Assembly: GCA_963921825.1 (NCBI GenBank)
Contig: OY997589.1
Location: forward strand, 76,492,523-76,556,522
Reading direction: 5' to 3'
From: Erodium maritimum
Taxonomy: Eukaryota; Streptophyta; Magnoliopsida; Geraniales; Geraniaceae
Length of the DNA stretch: 64,000 nt
Under the pieces are notes generated by a model that had not been told where the DNA came from, ran no database searches, and saw only the letters and a list, made by a program, of their open reading frames with translations. This document shows positions 23,401-33,640 of the stretch, in pieces; positions within the stretch are counted from its first letter, which is position 1, and every line of letters begins with the position of its first letter. Made by a program: the position numbers and the translations under genes.

Positions 23401-26400
23401 TTTTTTTTTTGTAAAGGGCCTTACTAGCAGTGTTGTATAACCCCCAATATCTCAGTGAAACTTAATCACCAAGTTTTGACCGTTTTCCACTGATAAGCAA
23501 AAATCGGTCAAAACTCTGTGAAATTTGGTGAACTCAATCGAAACTCTGTCAACTAGTTTTCATATAAAATTCTAAAGTGTGTATGAAAATTTGTGCTCGA
23601 AGGTCTGTGCATAGCATGAACACACAAAGAGATTATCGATAGCCAGTTCAATTCACTTTTCAAATGCAATTTTTAATTTCACATAACATGAATTAAAATG
23701 TGTTTGGAACTATATTATTTTACTATATTGCTACCTTTTGTCTTTAATGTATGTATTATATATTTAAGGGAAAATTTCATTTTACCACCCTGGCAAACAT
23801 TTAATTTCAGTTTGATACCCTGGTATAAAATTTTCAGTTTCATACCCTAACCAAACTTTTAATTTCACTTTCATACCCAGCCGAGTAAAATGTCCAAAAT
23901 ACCCCTAACTATTACTCAAATTTTCATCTCATGCATTGGCTCAGAATTTGAAAATAAGTGAAATGACAATAATACCCTTCATTGTTAGGGTGTTAAACTG
24001 AAAATTTCACTATTTTAAAAATAAAATCAGATTTTTTTTATAAATTCAATTTTTATTTTCAAAAAATCAGATTTTAATTTTAAAAATACATATAAATCAG
24101 TTTTTTTATAAAAATAATTTTTTTTATTAAAAACAGTTTTATATATCAAAAATCATTTTTATTTTTAAAAAAAATTAATTTTATTGATATTAAAAATATA
24201 ATTTCAGATTTTTAAAAATAAAAAATGTTTTCAAAACAATAAAAAAATATTTTTTTTTTCTTTTACTGTTCCCCCATCTTCCACCTCCGCCATCGTCGCC
24301 GGCCACCCCCTCTCACCGCCTCCTCCTCCTCCCTCTTCCACCTCATCCCCCTCTCACCGTCCTCGAATCGCAGTCCATCGATGAAGCTTCTGCGATTTGG
24401 TTCAGATCTGAATCGCAAAAGCTTCAGATCTGAACCAAATCGCAGAGCTGAAGCTTCTAAATAGTTGTTGTGCTGATGTTAAGTTTCCACCTCTCTGCTC
24501 TAGAACACCCCAAGCCTGTGATGGATGGTAGTCAACAATGAATGTACTATTTGACATCTAACGCAAGTGATACAGTGGCTATAGTTTCCAACCATGAAGC
24601 AGTGATTAGTGAAGTTTAAATCTTTAGAAATCATGAAAATAATGAAGGCTTTGCCGGTGTATATCTACTGAACACCATATGATTTAAATCTCCAAGAATA
24701 TAACCAAATCGCATTTCATTTTCTGAAGCTTCTGCAATTTGGTTCAGATCTGAACCAAATCGCAGAAGCTTCATCGATGGACTGCGATTCGAGGACGGTG
24801 AGAGGGGGATGAGGTGGAAGAGGGAGGAGGAGGCGGTGAGAGGGGGTGGCCGGGGACGACGGCGGAGGAGGGGGTGGCCGGCGACGTTGCGGAGGTGGAA
24901 GATGGGTGAACAGTAAAAGAAGAAAAAAAATATTTTTTTATTGTTTTGAAAACATTTTTTATTTTTAATATAAAAAAATTAATTTTTTTAAAAATAAAAA
25001 TGATTTTTGATATACAAAACTGTTTTTAATAAAAAAAATTATTTTTATAAAAAAAACTGTTTTTTTTATGTATTTTTAAAATTAAAATCTGATTTTTTGA
25101 AAATAAAATTGAATTTATAAAAAAAAACTGACTTTATTTTAAAAATAGTGAAATTTTCAGTTTAACACCCTAACAATGAAGGGTATTATTGTCATTTCAC
25201 TTATTTTCAAATTCTGAGCCAATGGCATGAGATGAAAATTTGAGTAATAGTTAGGGATATTTTGGACATTTTACCCGGCTGGGTATGAAAGTGAAATTAA
25301 AAGTTTGGTTAGGGTATGAAACTGATAAAAATTTATGCCAGGGTATCAAACTGAAATTAAATGTTTGCCAGGGTGGTAAAATGAAATTTTCCCTATATTT
25401 AATACAAAACAAATTTTGCTGATATCTCCCTGTTATGTTTCCGATAAGTTGAAAGATCCCTCATCGACACCTCGCCGAGTTTTGACCGTTAGCGAATTTT
25501 AAAACCTTGGTTACTAGTATCTGTTTCTTAGTTGCTCAGAAGTTTTTTTGCTTCATAAATTTGTTGCCTTTATTCTTCCACTTTCTCATGTGTTCTTGAA
25601 TCTCAGAGAAGTTACACTTGAAGAAAGCAAACGAATATAAATATCTGAGCCAAAGCAGTTGTTTTTCAATTACCGGGGTTGATGATGCTGAGCAATTTCA
25701 TGTTGTTGTGGTACTCTTTTTGCCCGTCTTAAAATTAAATCTCCTACATTCATTTTAGAATCTTCTTTTACTTTTCTCCGCTACCTGTATTTTACAGGAA
25801 GCTCTGAATATCATTCATGTCAGCAAAGAAGATCAGGAAAGTGTATTTGCCATGCTTGCTGCGGTGTTATGTCTTGGAAATATCTCTTTCAATATGGTTG
25901 ATAATGAAAATCATGTTGAAGCTGTCGATGATGAAAGTAAGAGATCTATTTTGTGCAATGTTCATTTCTTTGTTTCCTTTTGGTAAAAGAATGCCATAAG
26001 AGAGGAGCAAGTTAGAAATCTGAGAGTATTTGGTTGATTGGTCACTTCCCTGACTAACTCTATGACATACTGTTATAGATATTATAAATCATTAATTATA
26101 AATGGTTCAAAAGGTGGAATAGAGTGATGAACTCCTAGATATTTTACTATTTCATTAACAGGAAACAAAGAACTGAATCATTTTGCTAGACCAAGAGAGA
26201 TTTCAAGTGTGAATAACCTTTCTTTCAATGAAGAAGACTCTAAATATTGCAATTAGCTTATTATAGCAATTTTGATATTTGTTTCTGTTCATCCTATTTT
26301 CATGCATTTCTCATTGTTCCAGGTATCTCATAATTAAGTTACTTCATTTATTTTGTTTTAACTTATCTAGATCTCACCCGAGGCTTCAAATATATTTTTC

Positions 26401-29400
26401 AGATCTTATCAGTGCTGCTGAATTGCTTGGATGTGATACTGAAGACTTTAAGCTGGCATTATCAACTCGTAAAATGAAAGTTGGGAATGATATTATTGTT
26501 CAAAAATTAACACTATCACAAGTAAGAGCACTTCCTTTTGAAAAATCATGAACTTCTTACATGATAAGGGAAGTCTCACCTTATGATATCAAGTTAGCAT
26601 GAAGTTCGACACTTAATAGTTTTTTTTGTTCTGTCCTCAGTCTCCTTTTTTATGAGAATACTTTCATCTATTAGTTAAGCTTAAAGCAGCACGGAGCTTA
26701 AGCTTCAACACTAACGGTTTATGTCTCATAATCCAAGGTTGTGGAAATGCCTTTTTTCTTTCAATTAGTATATTACTTAGATCTTTGCTATGCAAACTTG
26801 GAACAAAGCCATCACCTAAATCAGTGAGTTTCCCTAAGATACCCCATTTTTCGTCTAAGACTAAGAAGAGTGGAAAAGGCTAAAAAATTACAGGTTTCCC
26901 CAATAATTTGATGATAAAGGCATCCTTCATGTTTTTTTTCCAACTCAGGTATTATAGATTCTTAGTGCCTGAATCTGGCACTAGAAGTGGAATGCTGGGC
27001 ATTCATTAGAGTTTTAAAACTTTATTTAGATATTTTTATGGTTTACCCTCTTAGTTAGTCCAATTCCAAATAGCTTTTATGGTCTTTTAATGAGATTAGT
27101 ACTGCCAGAGCTTCTCATCCAAAATGATCACGGTATTCTACTTTTCATTTCCAGGCCGTTGAAACAAGGGATGCTTTGGCGAAATCAGTTTATGCATGCC
27201 TCTTCGAGTGGTTGGTCGAACAAATAAACAAGTCACTTGCAGTAGGCAAAATGCGTACCGGAAGATCCATCAGCATTCTTGATATCTATGGTTTTGAATC
27301 ATTTGATGTATGTTACTCAATTATGCCTACCCTGCTAATGAGTGTGTGTGTGTTTCATTTCCTTGCTTTATATAAGTATTAATGCCATGTGGTTCGGTTT
27401 TGCAGAGAAATAGTTTTGAGCAGTTCTGCATAAATTATGCAAATGAGAGATTGCAGCAACACTTTAATCGTCATTTATTCAAGTTGGAGCAGGAGGTAGC
27501 TATCCTGTAATTTTCTCTTTTTTATAAATGTATGGGGGTTAAATGAACAATCTCACTTCATTTGTGGTTCTAGGATTTTCTTGCAAATCTTGGCATTTCC
27601 CAATATTTTAAATCATAATTTAACTGCAACAGTTGGAGCTACCAAGTATTGGTGGTTTTGACATCCACATTGCTGAAAGGCCTATTGGTGGTTTAGAGTT
27701 TGACGCAGTCTTATCTATTTACACGCATTTCCATGACTTGCATATCATGTTGTCAGTTTCATTTATTTTTCAGGAGTATATCCAAGATGGCATTGATTGG
27801 GCAAAAGTTGATTTTGAAGACAATCAAGATTGTCTTAATCTTTTTGAGAAGGTAAATTAACTACTCAATGGATCTGCATTATATTGATTGTCTATTGTGT
27901 TATTGGAAAAAAATGGGTTACACTTAAAACTGCCAGTGGTCTTAATAGAAATAAGGGTTAATTGCTAAAAACTACACTATGTATTGTCCACGTGCGAAAA
28001 ACTACATTTATGTAATATCCGCGTGTGAAAAATACATTATATATTGTCCATGTCCCTAAATTTAACAGAAAAATATTATGGAATATTCCAAATTTTGTAA
28101 GTAAAAGAATGGTCAAAAGATAGTGTAATCTAAAAGCGTGAACAATACATAATGTAGTTTTTAGCAATTAACCCTAAAAATAAACTCACTACAAATTCTT
28201 TATTAATTATGTGCAGAGTATTTCCATGGCAAACACTTGTGTCTATGCAAACTTTTTTGCGACAAAAAAAAGAAAGAATAAAACCTCGAATTTGAAGAGA
28301 ATTGTTCTGATATCGAAAATTTAATCAAGAAATATTAACATTTAACGTAGATTGGGATTCATGTATTGGAGACATCACATACAAATGCTCTAACATTCTT
28401 TTTTACTTTCTTTGCAGAAGCCACTTGGATTACTGTCTCTATTAAATGAAGAGTCTACTTTTCCAAATGGCACTGATTTGACATTCGCCAACAAGCTAAA
28501 GCAACATCTAAATTCAAATTCTTGTTTCAGAGGAGAAAGAGGCAAAGCTTTCACTGTCTGCCATTATGCAGGAGAGGTATTCACGTTGTCATTTTAGTAG
28601 TTTCACTTTTACTTATTTGATCTTAGGTTGACTTGGATTACTCCATTAGCACATTTTCACAAGGACCATGTCATTAAGGAAGAAACTTTTCCATTCTTTG
28701 TTCTTGTGTGCACATTTAACAGTAGAAAGCAGAGGAAATAATTGATCTTTTTGAATTTATTTCTTCTAATAGTTCCAATTGGTTTTCCCACTCAGGTTAT
28801 GTATGATACTAGTGGGTTTCTGGAGAAAAACAGAGACTTATTGCATCTAGATTCCATTCAGCTTTTATCTTCGTGCTCCTGCCACCTTCCTCAAACATTT
28901 GCATCAAATATGCTTTCTCAGTCTGAGAAGCCTGTTGTTGGTCCTTTATATAAATCAGGCGGAGCAGATTCACAAAAGCTAAGTGTTGCAACAAAATTCA
29001 AGGTACACATTCCAATTATTATTGTCCAACTATAAGTTACGTGCATATGTTTGTCAACTTGTTTTTTTTTTTGATAAGCTAAGAAATTTATTAAGCTAGT
29101 GTTCTAAAAGAATATAGAACACAGCAGGAAAGAATCCAAAAAGGATCAATTCCTCAAACCAATACAACTCCGAAGAGTAAACAAGGATAGGAAAAAACGC
29201 GAAAGTCTGCTTCCTATCTGGATTTAAACAAATAAACCGGTTTGAAACCGGAACAAGGGGTAAAGAGCGAATTGGAGTCGGTGCCTCAAAATCCTCGATC
29301 CCGTCCTCGACATCCTTCATAGGCAAAACGCGAAGGTTTACGGCCTTTCGACCGACTTTCGAGCTGTAACTCCACTTGCCCGTGCTACCTTGTTTGGCAA

Positions 29401-32400
29401 TGTCTACCATGTAACATCCCAAATTAGCCCCATTATCGGCAGAGGTCGTAGCTCGTGTCTGATAGACCACGATTGGTTGTTTAGGAAGCTTCGATTGACT
29501 CTTCTTCGGGCGACCTCGTTTCTTTGGCTCGGCCCTAGAAATTGGTTTTTCCAAGGCCTCCTTCCACGGACTTCCCTGAAAGCCGACTTCCAAAGATGGG
29601 GTACCATCCCGAGGAAGAGGGTCGGTACTCGAGCCAATATCTTTCCCAATTCGGCCAAAAACAGTAGCCAAACTTGGGTCTAAATTGGCCACCAAACAAG
29701 CCTCTAAACCAGCTTGGACTGGACCCAATACATCTTTTTCAGACTCAGGCCCAACTGGACCTTCGAGCCCAACTTCGCACCCACCAGTCAGGCCCGACCT
29801 GACTAGATCAGCAACAGTCGTGCCTTGGTCCGATTTATCCCGAAGCCCACCTGATTCCTTCGAACGCAACACCACTGGCGAAGACGATCCGTCCGACAAA
29901 TCAGGCGCAATCAGATGAGGATCAGCACAATTCGAAAATGCAATCTCATGAGTATCAATCCCTGGGATCACGGGCTGAAATCCCGGAACAGGGGACTCCA
30001 TCGAAGACGGAGCAACACGCGGCGTGCTCTGTTTTTCGAACCGGACGGGCTCAGTCGCCGGAGACACCGATCGTCGTCGAGAAGGAGGGATCAACTGATT
30101 CAGTGTCCCTCTAGAAGTGTCCTGCACAATGCCAACTGACCGAGCAAGCTCCCCGGAAAGAAAGGTCGGATCGTCGCGTGAAACAGAGCTAATGCTCTGT
30201 TTCTCGTTCCCGATCGATTTGGTCGCCGGAGAGACCAAACGTTGCCGAGAAAACGCCGCGAATAACACGTGACCTCTCACCTGTGCACCATTTAGAGACT
30301 CCACAGCCTGAGACGCCGCCAAGGACGACTTGAAACGGACGAACCCAAAGAAACGACCCTTACTTTCCCCATAATTAATCAATCAAAATAGGGATACTCA
30401 CAAAAGTAACCTTGTCACCTTTCTCACTTAATGACCTCCAAAATTGCTCACGTTACTCTATTTTGGTAATAGATGACAAAAATACCCTTGCAGCAATTCA
30501 AAGAACCCGGGAAAAATTTATCGTGGCGATGACATTTTTGAAAATTTTAAATTAATGAAGAGTATTTTTGTCATTTATTATCAAAATAGAGTAAATTGAG
30601 AAAATTTAAAGTTGTAGTTTAGTGAGAAATATAACAAGTTAGTGTATTTATATGAAAATTATCCTACCAAAATAATATATATGTATGTTAATTGTGAAGT
30701 TTGAGTATAGCACAAGGTAATATAGTTGAACACTTATTATACCGTGAAAACTATTTTGTTTCATCTGATTCATCTGCTTGTTGTTCTTTTCTTAACTGTA
30801 TTTAGAGTCAACTGTTCCAACTGATGCACCGCTTGGAGAACACCACACCACATTTCATACGGTGTATCAAGCCCAATAACCAGCAATCACCTGGATTGTA
30901 TGAGCAAGGTCTTGTATTGCAGCAACTGAGATGTTGTGGGGTCCTCGAGGTGGTTCGTATTTCGAGGTCTGGCTTTCCCACCAGAGTGTCTCACCAGAAA
31001 TTTGCCAGGAGGTAAGCAAATACACATATACATTTTAAAATATAGGGATAAACTCACTTAGCTACCTTAAGTATGCACCATTCTCAATCAACTACCCCTA
31101 GGTTTAAAAAGTTTTTGATAACCTCCTAAGTTTTTCTACTCTCAATTTGCCCCAATTTTGGGCGGTGATGATATAGCTGTTCTGAATCTTGCATCAGGTA
31201 TGGTTTTCTGCTGTCTGAGGATGTCACATCTCAGGACCCACTTAGTGTTTCAGTTGCAATTCTTCATCAGTTCAATATTTTACCCGAAATGTATCAAGTA
31301 GGCTACACAAAGTTATTTCTCAGAACTGGACAGGTAAAATATCATCATTTTTTTTATCAGCCAATATCATCTGTTATTATTAGTATGTCATATTAATTAT
31401 TTAATTTCCCTCATAAAGGTTAACAAGGACTAATTCTGCAGATTGGGATTCTTGAGGATACGAGGAACCGTACCCTCCATGGAATTTTACGTGTACAAAG
31501 TTGCTTAAGAGGATATCAAGCTCGCCGCCACATCAAGGAGCTAAAGAAAGGAATTATCACTCTTCAGTCGTGTATGATGTTTTACTAAGAAAATCATTTC
31601 TGATACTCTGACAAAGGAATGAGTTCCTAAATTGTGTTCTATATCTGTTCATGCAGATGCCCGAGGACACAAGGCCAGAAAGGAATATGCAGTTTTTGTA
31701 CAGAGACATAGAGCTGCTGTTATTATACAAAAGGAGATCAAATCTAGGATTGCTAACCGAAGATTCAAGGACGTTCTTGATGCTTCAGTTGTGATACAGT
31801 CCGGTAAATTTCAGTTGAAGCCCGAAAATGTTCCTTTGATTTGAAAAGCTGGTGATATATCAAAACTGACGAGTAGTTTGAGTTTGACATCAAATTTAGC
31901 AGCTTTTGTTAATTCTTCTAACTACATTTCCAGTTCTTTGGTAATTACTGCTATTTACCGGATAAAATTTCTGATTGTTTTTTCTATCTTGCAGTTATTC
32001 GAGGTTGGCTGGTCAGAAGATGCTCTGTAGATATAGGATCAATGATATCTGGTGGAATCAAGGTATTTCTGAACTCCAATACTCTCTTTCACATGTTGTC
32101 CCATTCTGATATGCTCCTAGCCTTCAATTTGGCAAATCTTGTGAAGCATGAAGATTGAAGCAGACGAAAAAACTAGGGTAATTTGTGCATAACTATCATT
32201 ATGAATTGTGCACAAACACCATGACCCCATACTATTTCCACAGACGCATGATTACCTATATGAATTTTCATGTGTCATCTTTGTAATAAAAATGACTGAA
32301 ACCATCTAATTTTTCGTTTTATTCGTCACGACTTTCACGTGAGTGTAGATTTTAAAATACCCCACAATTACTCTCACGTTTTACTCTTCTGATTTCAATT

Positions 32401-33391
32401 TGATTCCGCTCTTGAAATCCTCCACGGAATTATATATTGGAATCAGAAGATAAAAGAAATGAGAACGAGTAGTTTTGGGATATTATAAATTTTAAACTCA
32501 CATGACGACAAAAATCTAAAAATGTGACGGTTTTCCGTCTATTTTGTACGATGGTGACACGTGAAAATTCATAAGGGTATTCATGTGTTTGTGGAAATTT
32601 TCCTATGGTGTCATGCATTTGTGAGCTATTTATAAAGGTAGTCATGTGCAATTAACCAAAAAAAGGAGTATAAACCAACTGATATCTTGGTTTGAACCGT
32701 TGGGTCCTTGAATTGATGATTAATTACGAATCTCTAAATACAGGGTAAAGAGCCAGAGGAGGTGTTGGTGAAGTCCTCTTTCCTGGCAGAGTTACAGCGC
32801 CGTGTCCTGAAAGCCGAGGCCGGCGTGAGGGAAAAGGAAGAGGAGAACGACATCCTCCACCAGCGTCTCCAGCAGTACGAGAGCCGCTGGTTGGAGTACG
32901 AACTCAAGATGAAGTCAATGGAAGAAGTGTGGCAGAAGCAAATGAGATCACTCCAATCAAGCCTCTCCATCGCCAAGAAGAGCCTCTCCGTGGACGACTC
33001 AGAGAGAACCTCCGACGCGTCTGTCAACGCCGGCGACGACCGAGAGTACAGCTGGGACTACAAGGGCCCGGAGAGCAACGGGGCCAGGCCGATGGGCGCC
33101 GGGCTGAGTGTGATAAGCCGGATGGGCGAAGAGTTCGAGCAACGGAGTCAAGTGTTTGGGGACGATGCCAAGTTCTTGGTGGAGGTGAAGTCGGGGCAAG
33201 TGGAGGCGAGCTTGGATCCGGATCGGGAGCTTGGGAGGTTGAAGCAGATGTTCGAGGCGTGGAAGAAGGATTATGGGGGGAGGTTGAGGGAGACGAAGGT
33301 GATACTGAACAAGCTCGGGAACGATGATGGAGGAGGTGTGGAGAAGGTTAAGAAGAAATGGTGGGGAAGAAGGAACAGTACCAGGACATAA
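20491..33391 (+). CDS. Myosin class VIII heavy chain (ATM1-like), 23 coding exons
   Basis: Actin motor of the plant-specific class VIII, associated with plasmodesmata, cell plate and endosomes in known members. Exons: 20491-20856, 21311-21412, 21495-21638, 21748-21898, 21984-22011, 22266-22431, 22590-22653, 22766-22779 (14 nt), 23239-23323, 25607-25710, 25798-25936, 26403-26521, 27155-27307, 27406-27495, 27774-27851, 28418-28576, 28796-29002, 30806-31011, 31198-31333, 31442-31571, 31657-31803, 31995-32062, 32744-33391. They join to 3504 nt, 1167 aa (Arabidopsis ATM1 is 1166 from memory). P-loop GESGAGKT (265-272), switch I NDNSSRFGK (313-321), switch [10 protein letters not shown] (537-544). 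About four IQ-type repeats (852-950) bind calmodulin-like light chains, then a coiled coil (about 966-1040) and a basic tail ending [10 protein letters not shown]. No cargo-binding DIL domain, as expected for class VIII. Introns carry at least seven transposons, yet every junction is GT-AG and in phase. Confidence 0.96.
22820..23174. mobile_element. Foldback MITE with tandemly expanded left arm, myosin intron 8
   Basis: Ends GGGATAATTGTCAAAACATG and its complement ...ACAATTATCCC. The left arm carries a 61-bp unit (ACCCTAAAGTTTCGTCCACA onward) starting at about 22838, 22899 and 22960, with a partial copy at 23021; the right arm has the inverted sequence about once. Flanks share TTAATAT (22813-22819 and 23175-23181), so the exact TSD length is unclear. 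Probably Mutator-type by its GGGATAAT ends. Confidence 0.8.
23428..25509. mobile_element. hAT-type element in myosin intron 9, host of a nested Mutator element
   Basis: Left end CAGTGTTGTATAACCCCC, right end ...GCGAATTTTAAAACCTTG (inverse CAAGGTTTTAAAATTCGC). Flanks CTTACTAG (23420-23427) and GTTACTAG (25510-25517) agree at 7 of 8. Without the insert at 23768-25393 it is about 456 bp. GTTTTGACCG/CGGTCAAAAC words recur near both ends. Non-autonomous. Confidence 0.75.
23768..25393. mobile_element. Long-armed Mutator-type foldback element, perfect 9-bp TSD
   Basis: Ends GGGAAAATTTCATTTTACCA and the exact-type inverse TGGTAAAATGAAATTTTCCC... wait-free boundaries at 23768 and 25393, flanked by TATATTTAA at both 23759-23767 and 25394-25402. 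The inverted arms are about 650 bp each (23768-24418 and about 24745-25393). Each arm contains a sharply GC-rich block (about 24270-24380 and 24770-24905; CCACCTCCGCC, CTCACCGCCTCC and the inverse) in otherwise AT-rich DNA, which may be captured foreign sequence as in Pack-MULEs. The 330-bp centre includes further AAGCTTCTG / CAGATCTGAACC inverted words. No transposase. Confidence 0.9.
27955..28174. mobile_element. Mutator-type MITE, 9-bp TSD (8/9), myosin intron 15
   Basis: Ends GGGTTAATTGCTAAAAACTA and its complement TAGTTTTTAGCAATTAACCC. Flanks TAGAAATAA (27946-27954) and TAAAAATAA (28175-28183). 220 bp, non-coding. Confidence 0.85.
29062..30385 (-). mobile_element. 5'-truncated L1-type LINE carrying an ORF1 with half an RRM, myosin intron 17
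   Basis: Inserted antisense to the myosin gene. The poly-A tail is the T-run 29062-29073, preceded (minus strand) by AATAAATTTCTTAGCTTATC. The minus-strand frame 30382-29096 is open for 428 codons. It starts inside an RNA-recognition motif: the RNP1 sequence [10 protein letters not shown] is at residues 8-17 but the first half of the domain is missing, so the copy is truncated at its 5' end. Further on there is an AT-hook-like basic patch [10 protein letters not shown], then a C-terminal conserved-looking stretch. An RRM followed by linker is found in some plant LINE ORF1 proteins, which bind the element RNA. No ORF2 (endonuclease/RT) is present, so the copy is not autonomous. The long open frame suggests fairly recent insertion. 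No TSD could be assigned. Confidence 0.7.
30391..30665. mobile_element. Mutator-type MITE, 9-bp TSD (8/9), myosin intron 17
   Basis: Starts GGGATACTCACAAAAGTAAC and ends ...GAAAATTATCCT. Flanks ATCAAAATA (30382-30390) and ACCAAAATA (30666-30674). Fourth copy of the 8777-9122 family; directly abuts the truncated 5' end of the LINE. Confidence 0.8.
31040..31165. repeat. Probable MITE fragment in myosin intron 18
   Basis: GGGATAAACTCACTTAGCTA followed by ACCTTAAGTATGCACC recalls the arms of the MITEs at 1610-2023 and 8777-9122, but no matching right end is present. Ends about 30 bp before exon 19. Confidence 0.4.
32176..32657. mobile_element. MITE in myosin intron 22
   Basis: Starts GGGTAATTTGTGCATAACTA and ends TAGTCATGTGCAATTAACC. 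Shares ACTTTCACGTGAGTGTA and TACGATGGTGACACGTG with the element in DHODH intron 3 (7373-7845), so both belong to one family. Flanks are A-rich (AAAAAACTA / AAAAAAAGG), so the TSD is uncertain. Confidence 0.65.
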
Positions 33392-33640
33392 CTATCCAAG
33401 TCTTTAGATTTTTCTGCAGAGAAATCTATGTCCTGTTGTTTTTCTTCTACTGTTCCATTGCATGGAATTGTTGGGTAGAGGTTTGATACATGCGATTTTG
33501 TTGGATTTGAACTGAAATGGCAGATAAATCCGAAATTTCGTGAAATATCAAGTATGTTTTTATTTGAAAGTTTATTTAGATGGGTCTAGATGATATTGAC
33601 TATTTTTTTAGCTTCTCTATGGTTCTCTTTTCCGCGTCCT
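33392..33640 (+). other. Myosin 3' UTR and proximal flank
   Basis: T-rich sequence directly after the TAA stop. No canonical polyadenylation signal can be chosen with confidence. Confidence 0.45.

Noticed and set aside
23768-25393. MicroRNA precursor in the myosin intron
   Set aside because: The fold is far too long and has transposon termini with a perfect TSD; siRNA production is more plausible than a microRNA.
27633-27860. Open frame within myosin intron 14 ([20 protein letters not shown]...) as an extra exon
   Set aside because: No donor site follows the protein-like part, and the flanking exons join in phase without it to the conserved KLEQE-EYIQDG motor sequence.
29390-30139. Three + strand frames opposite the LINE ORF1
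   Set aside because: They are antisense shadows of the longer minus-strand ORF1 with its RRM motif.
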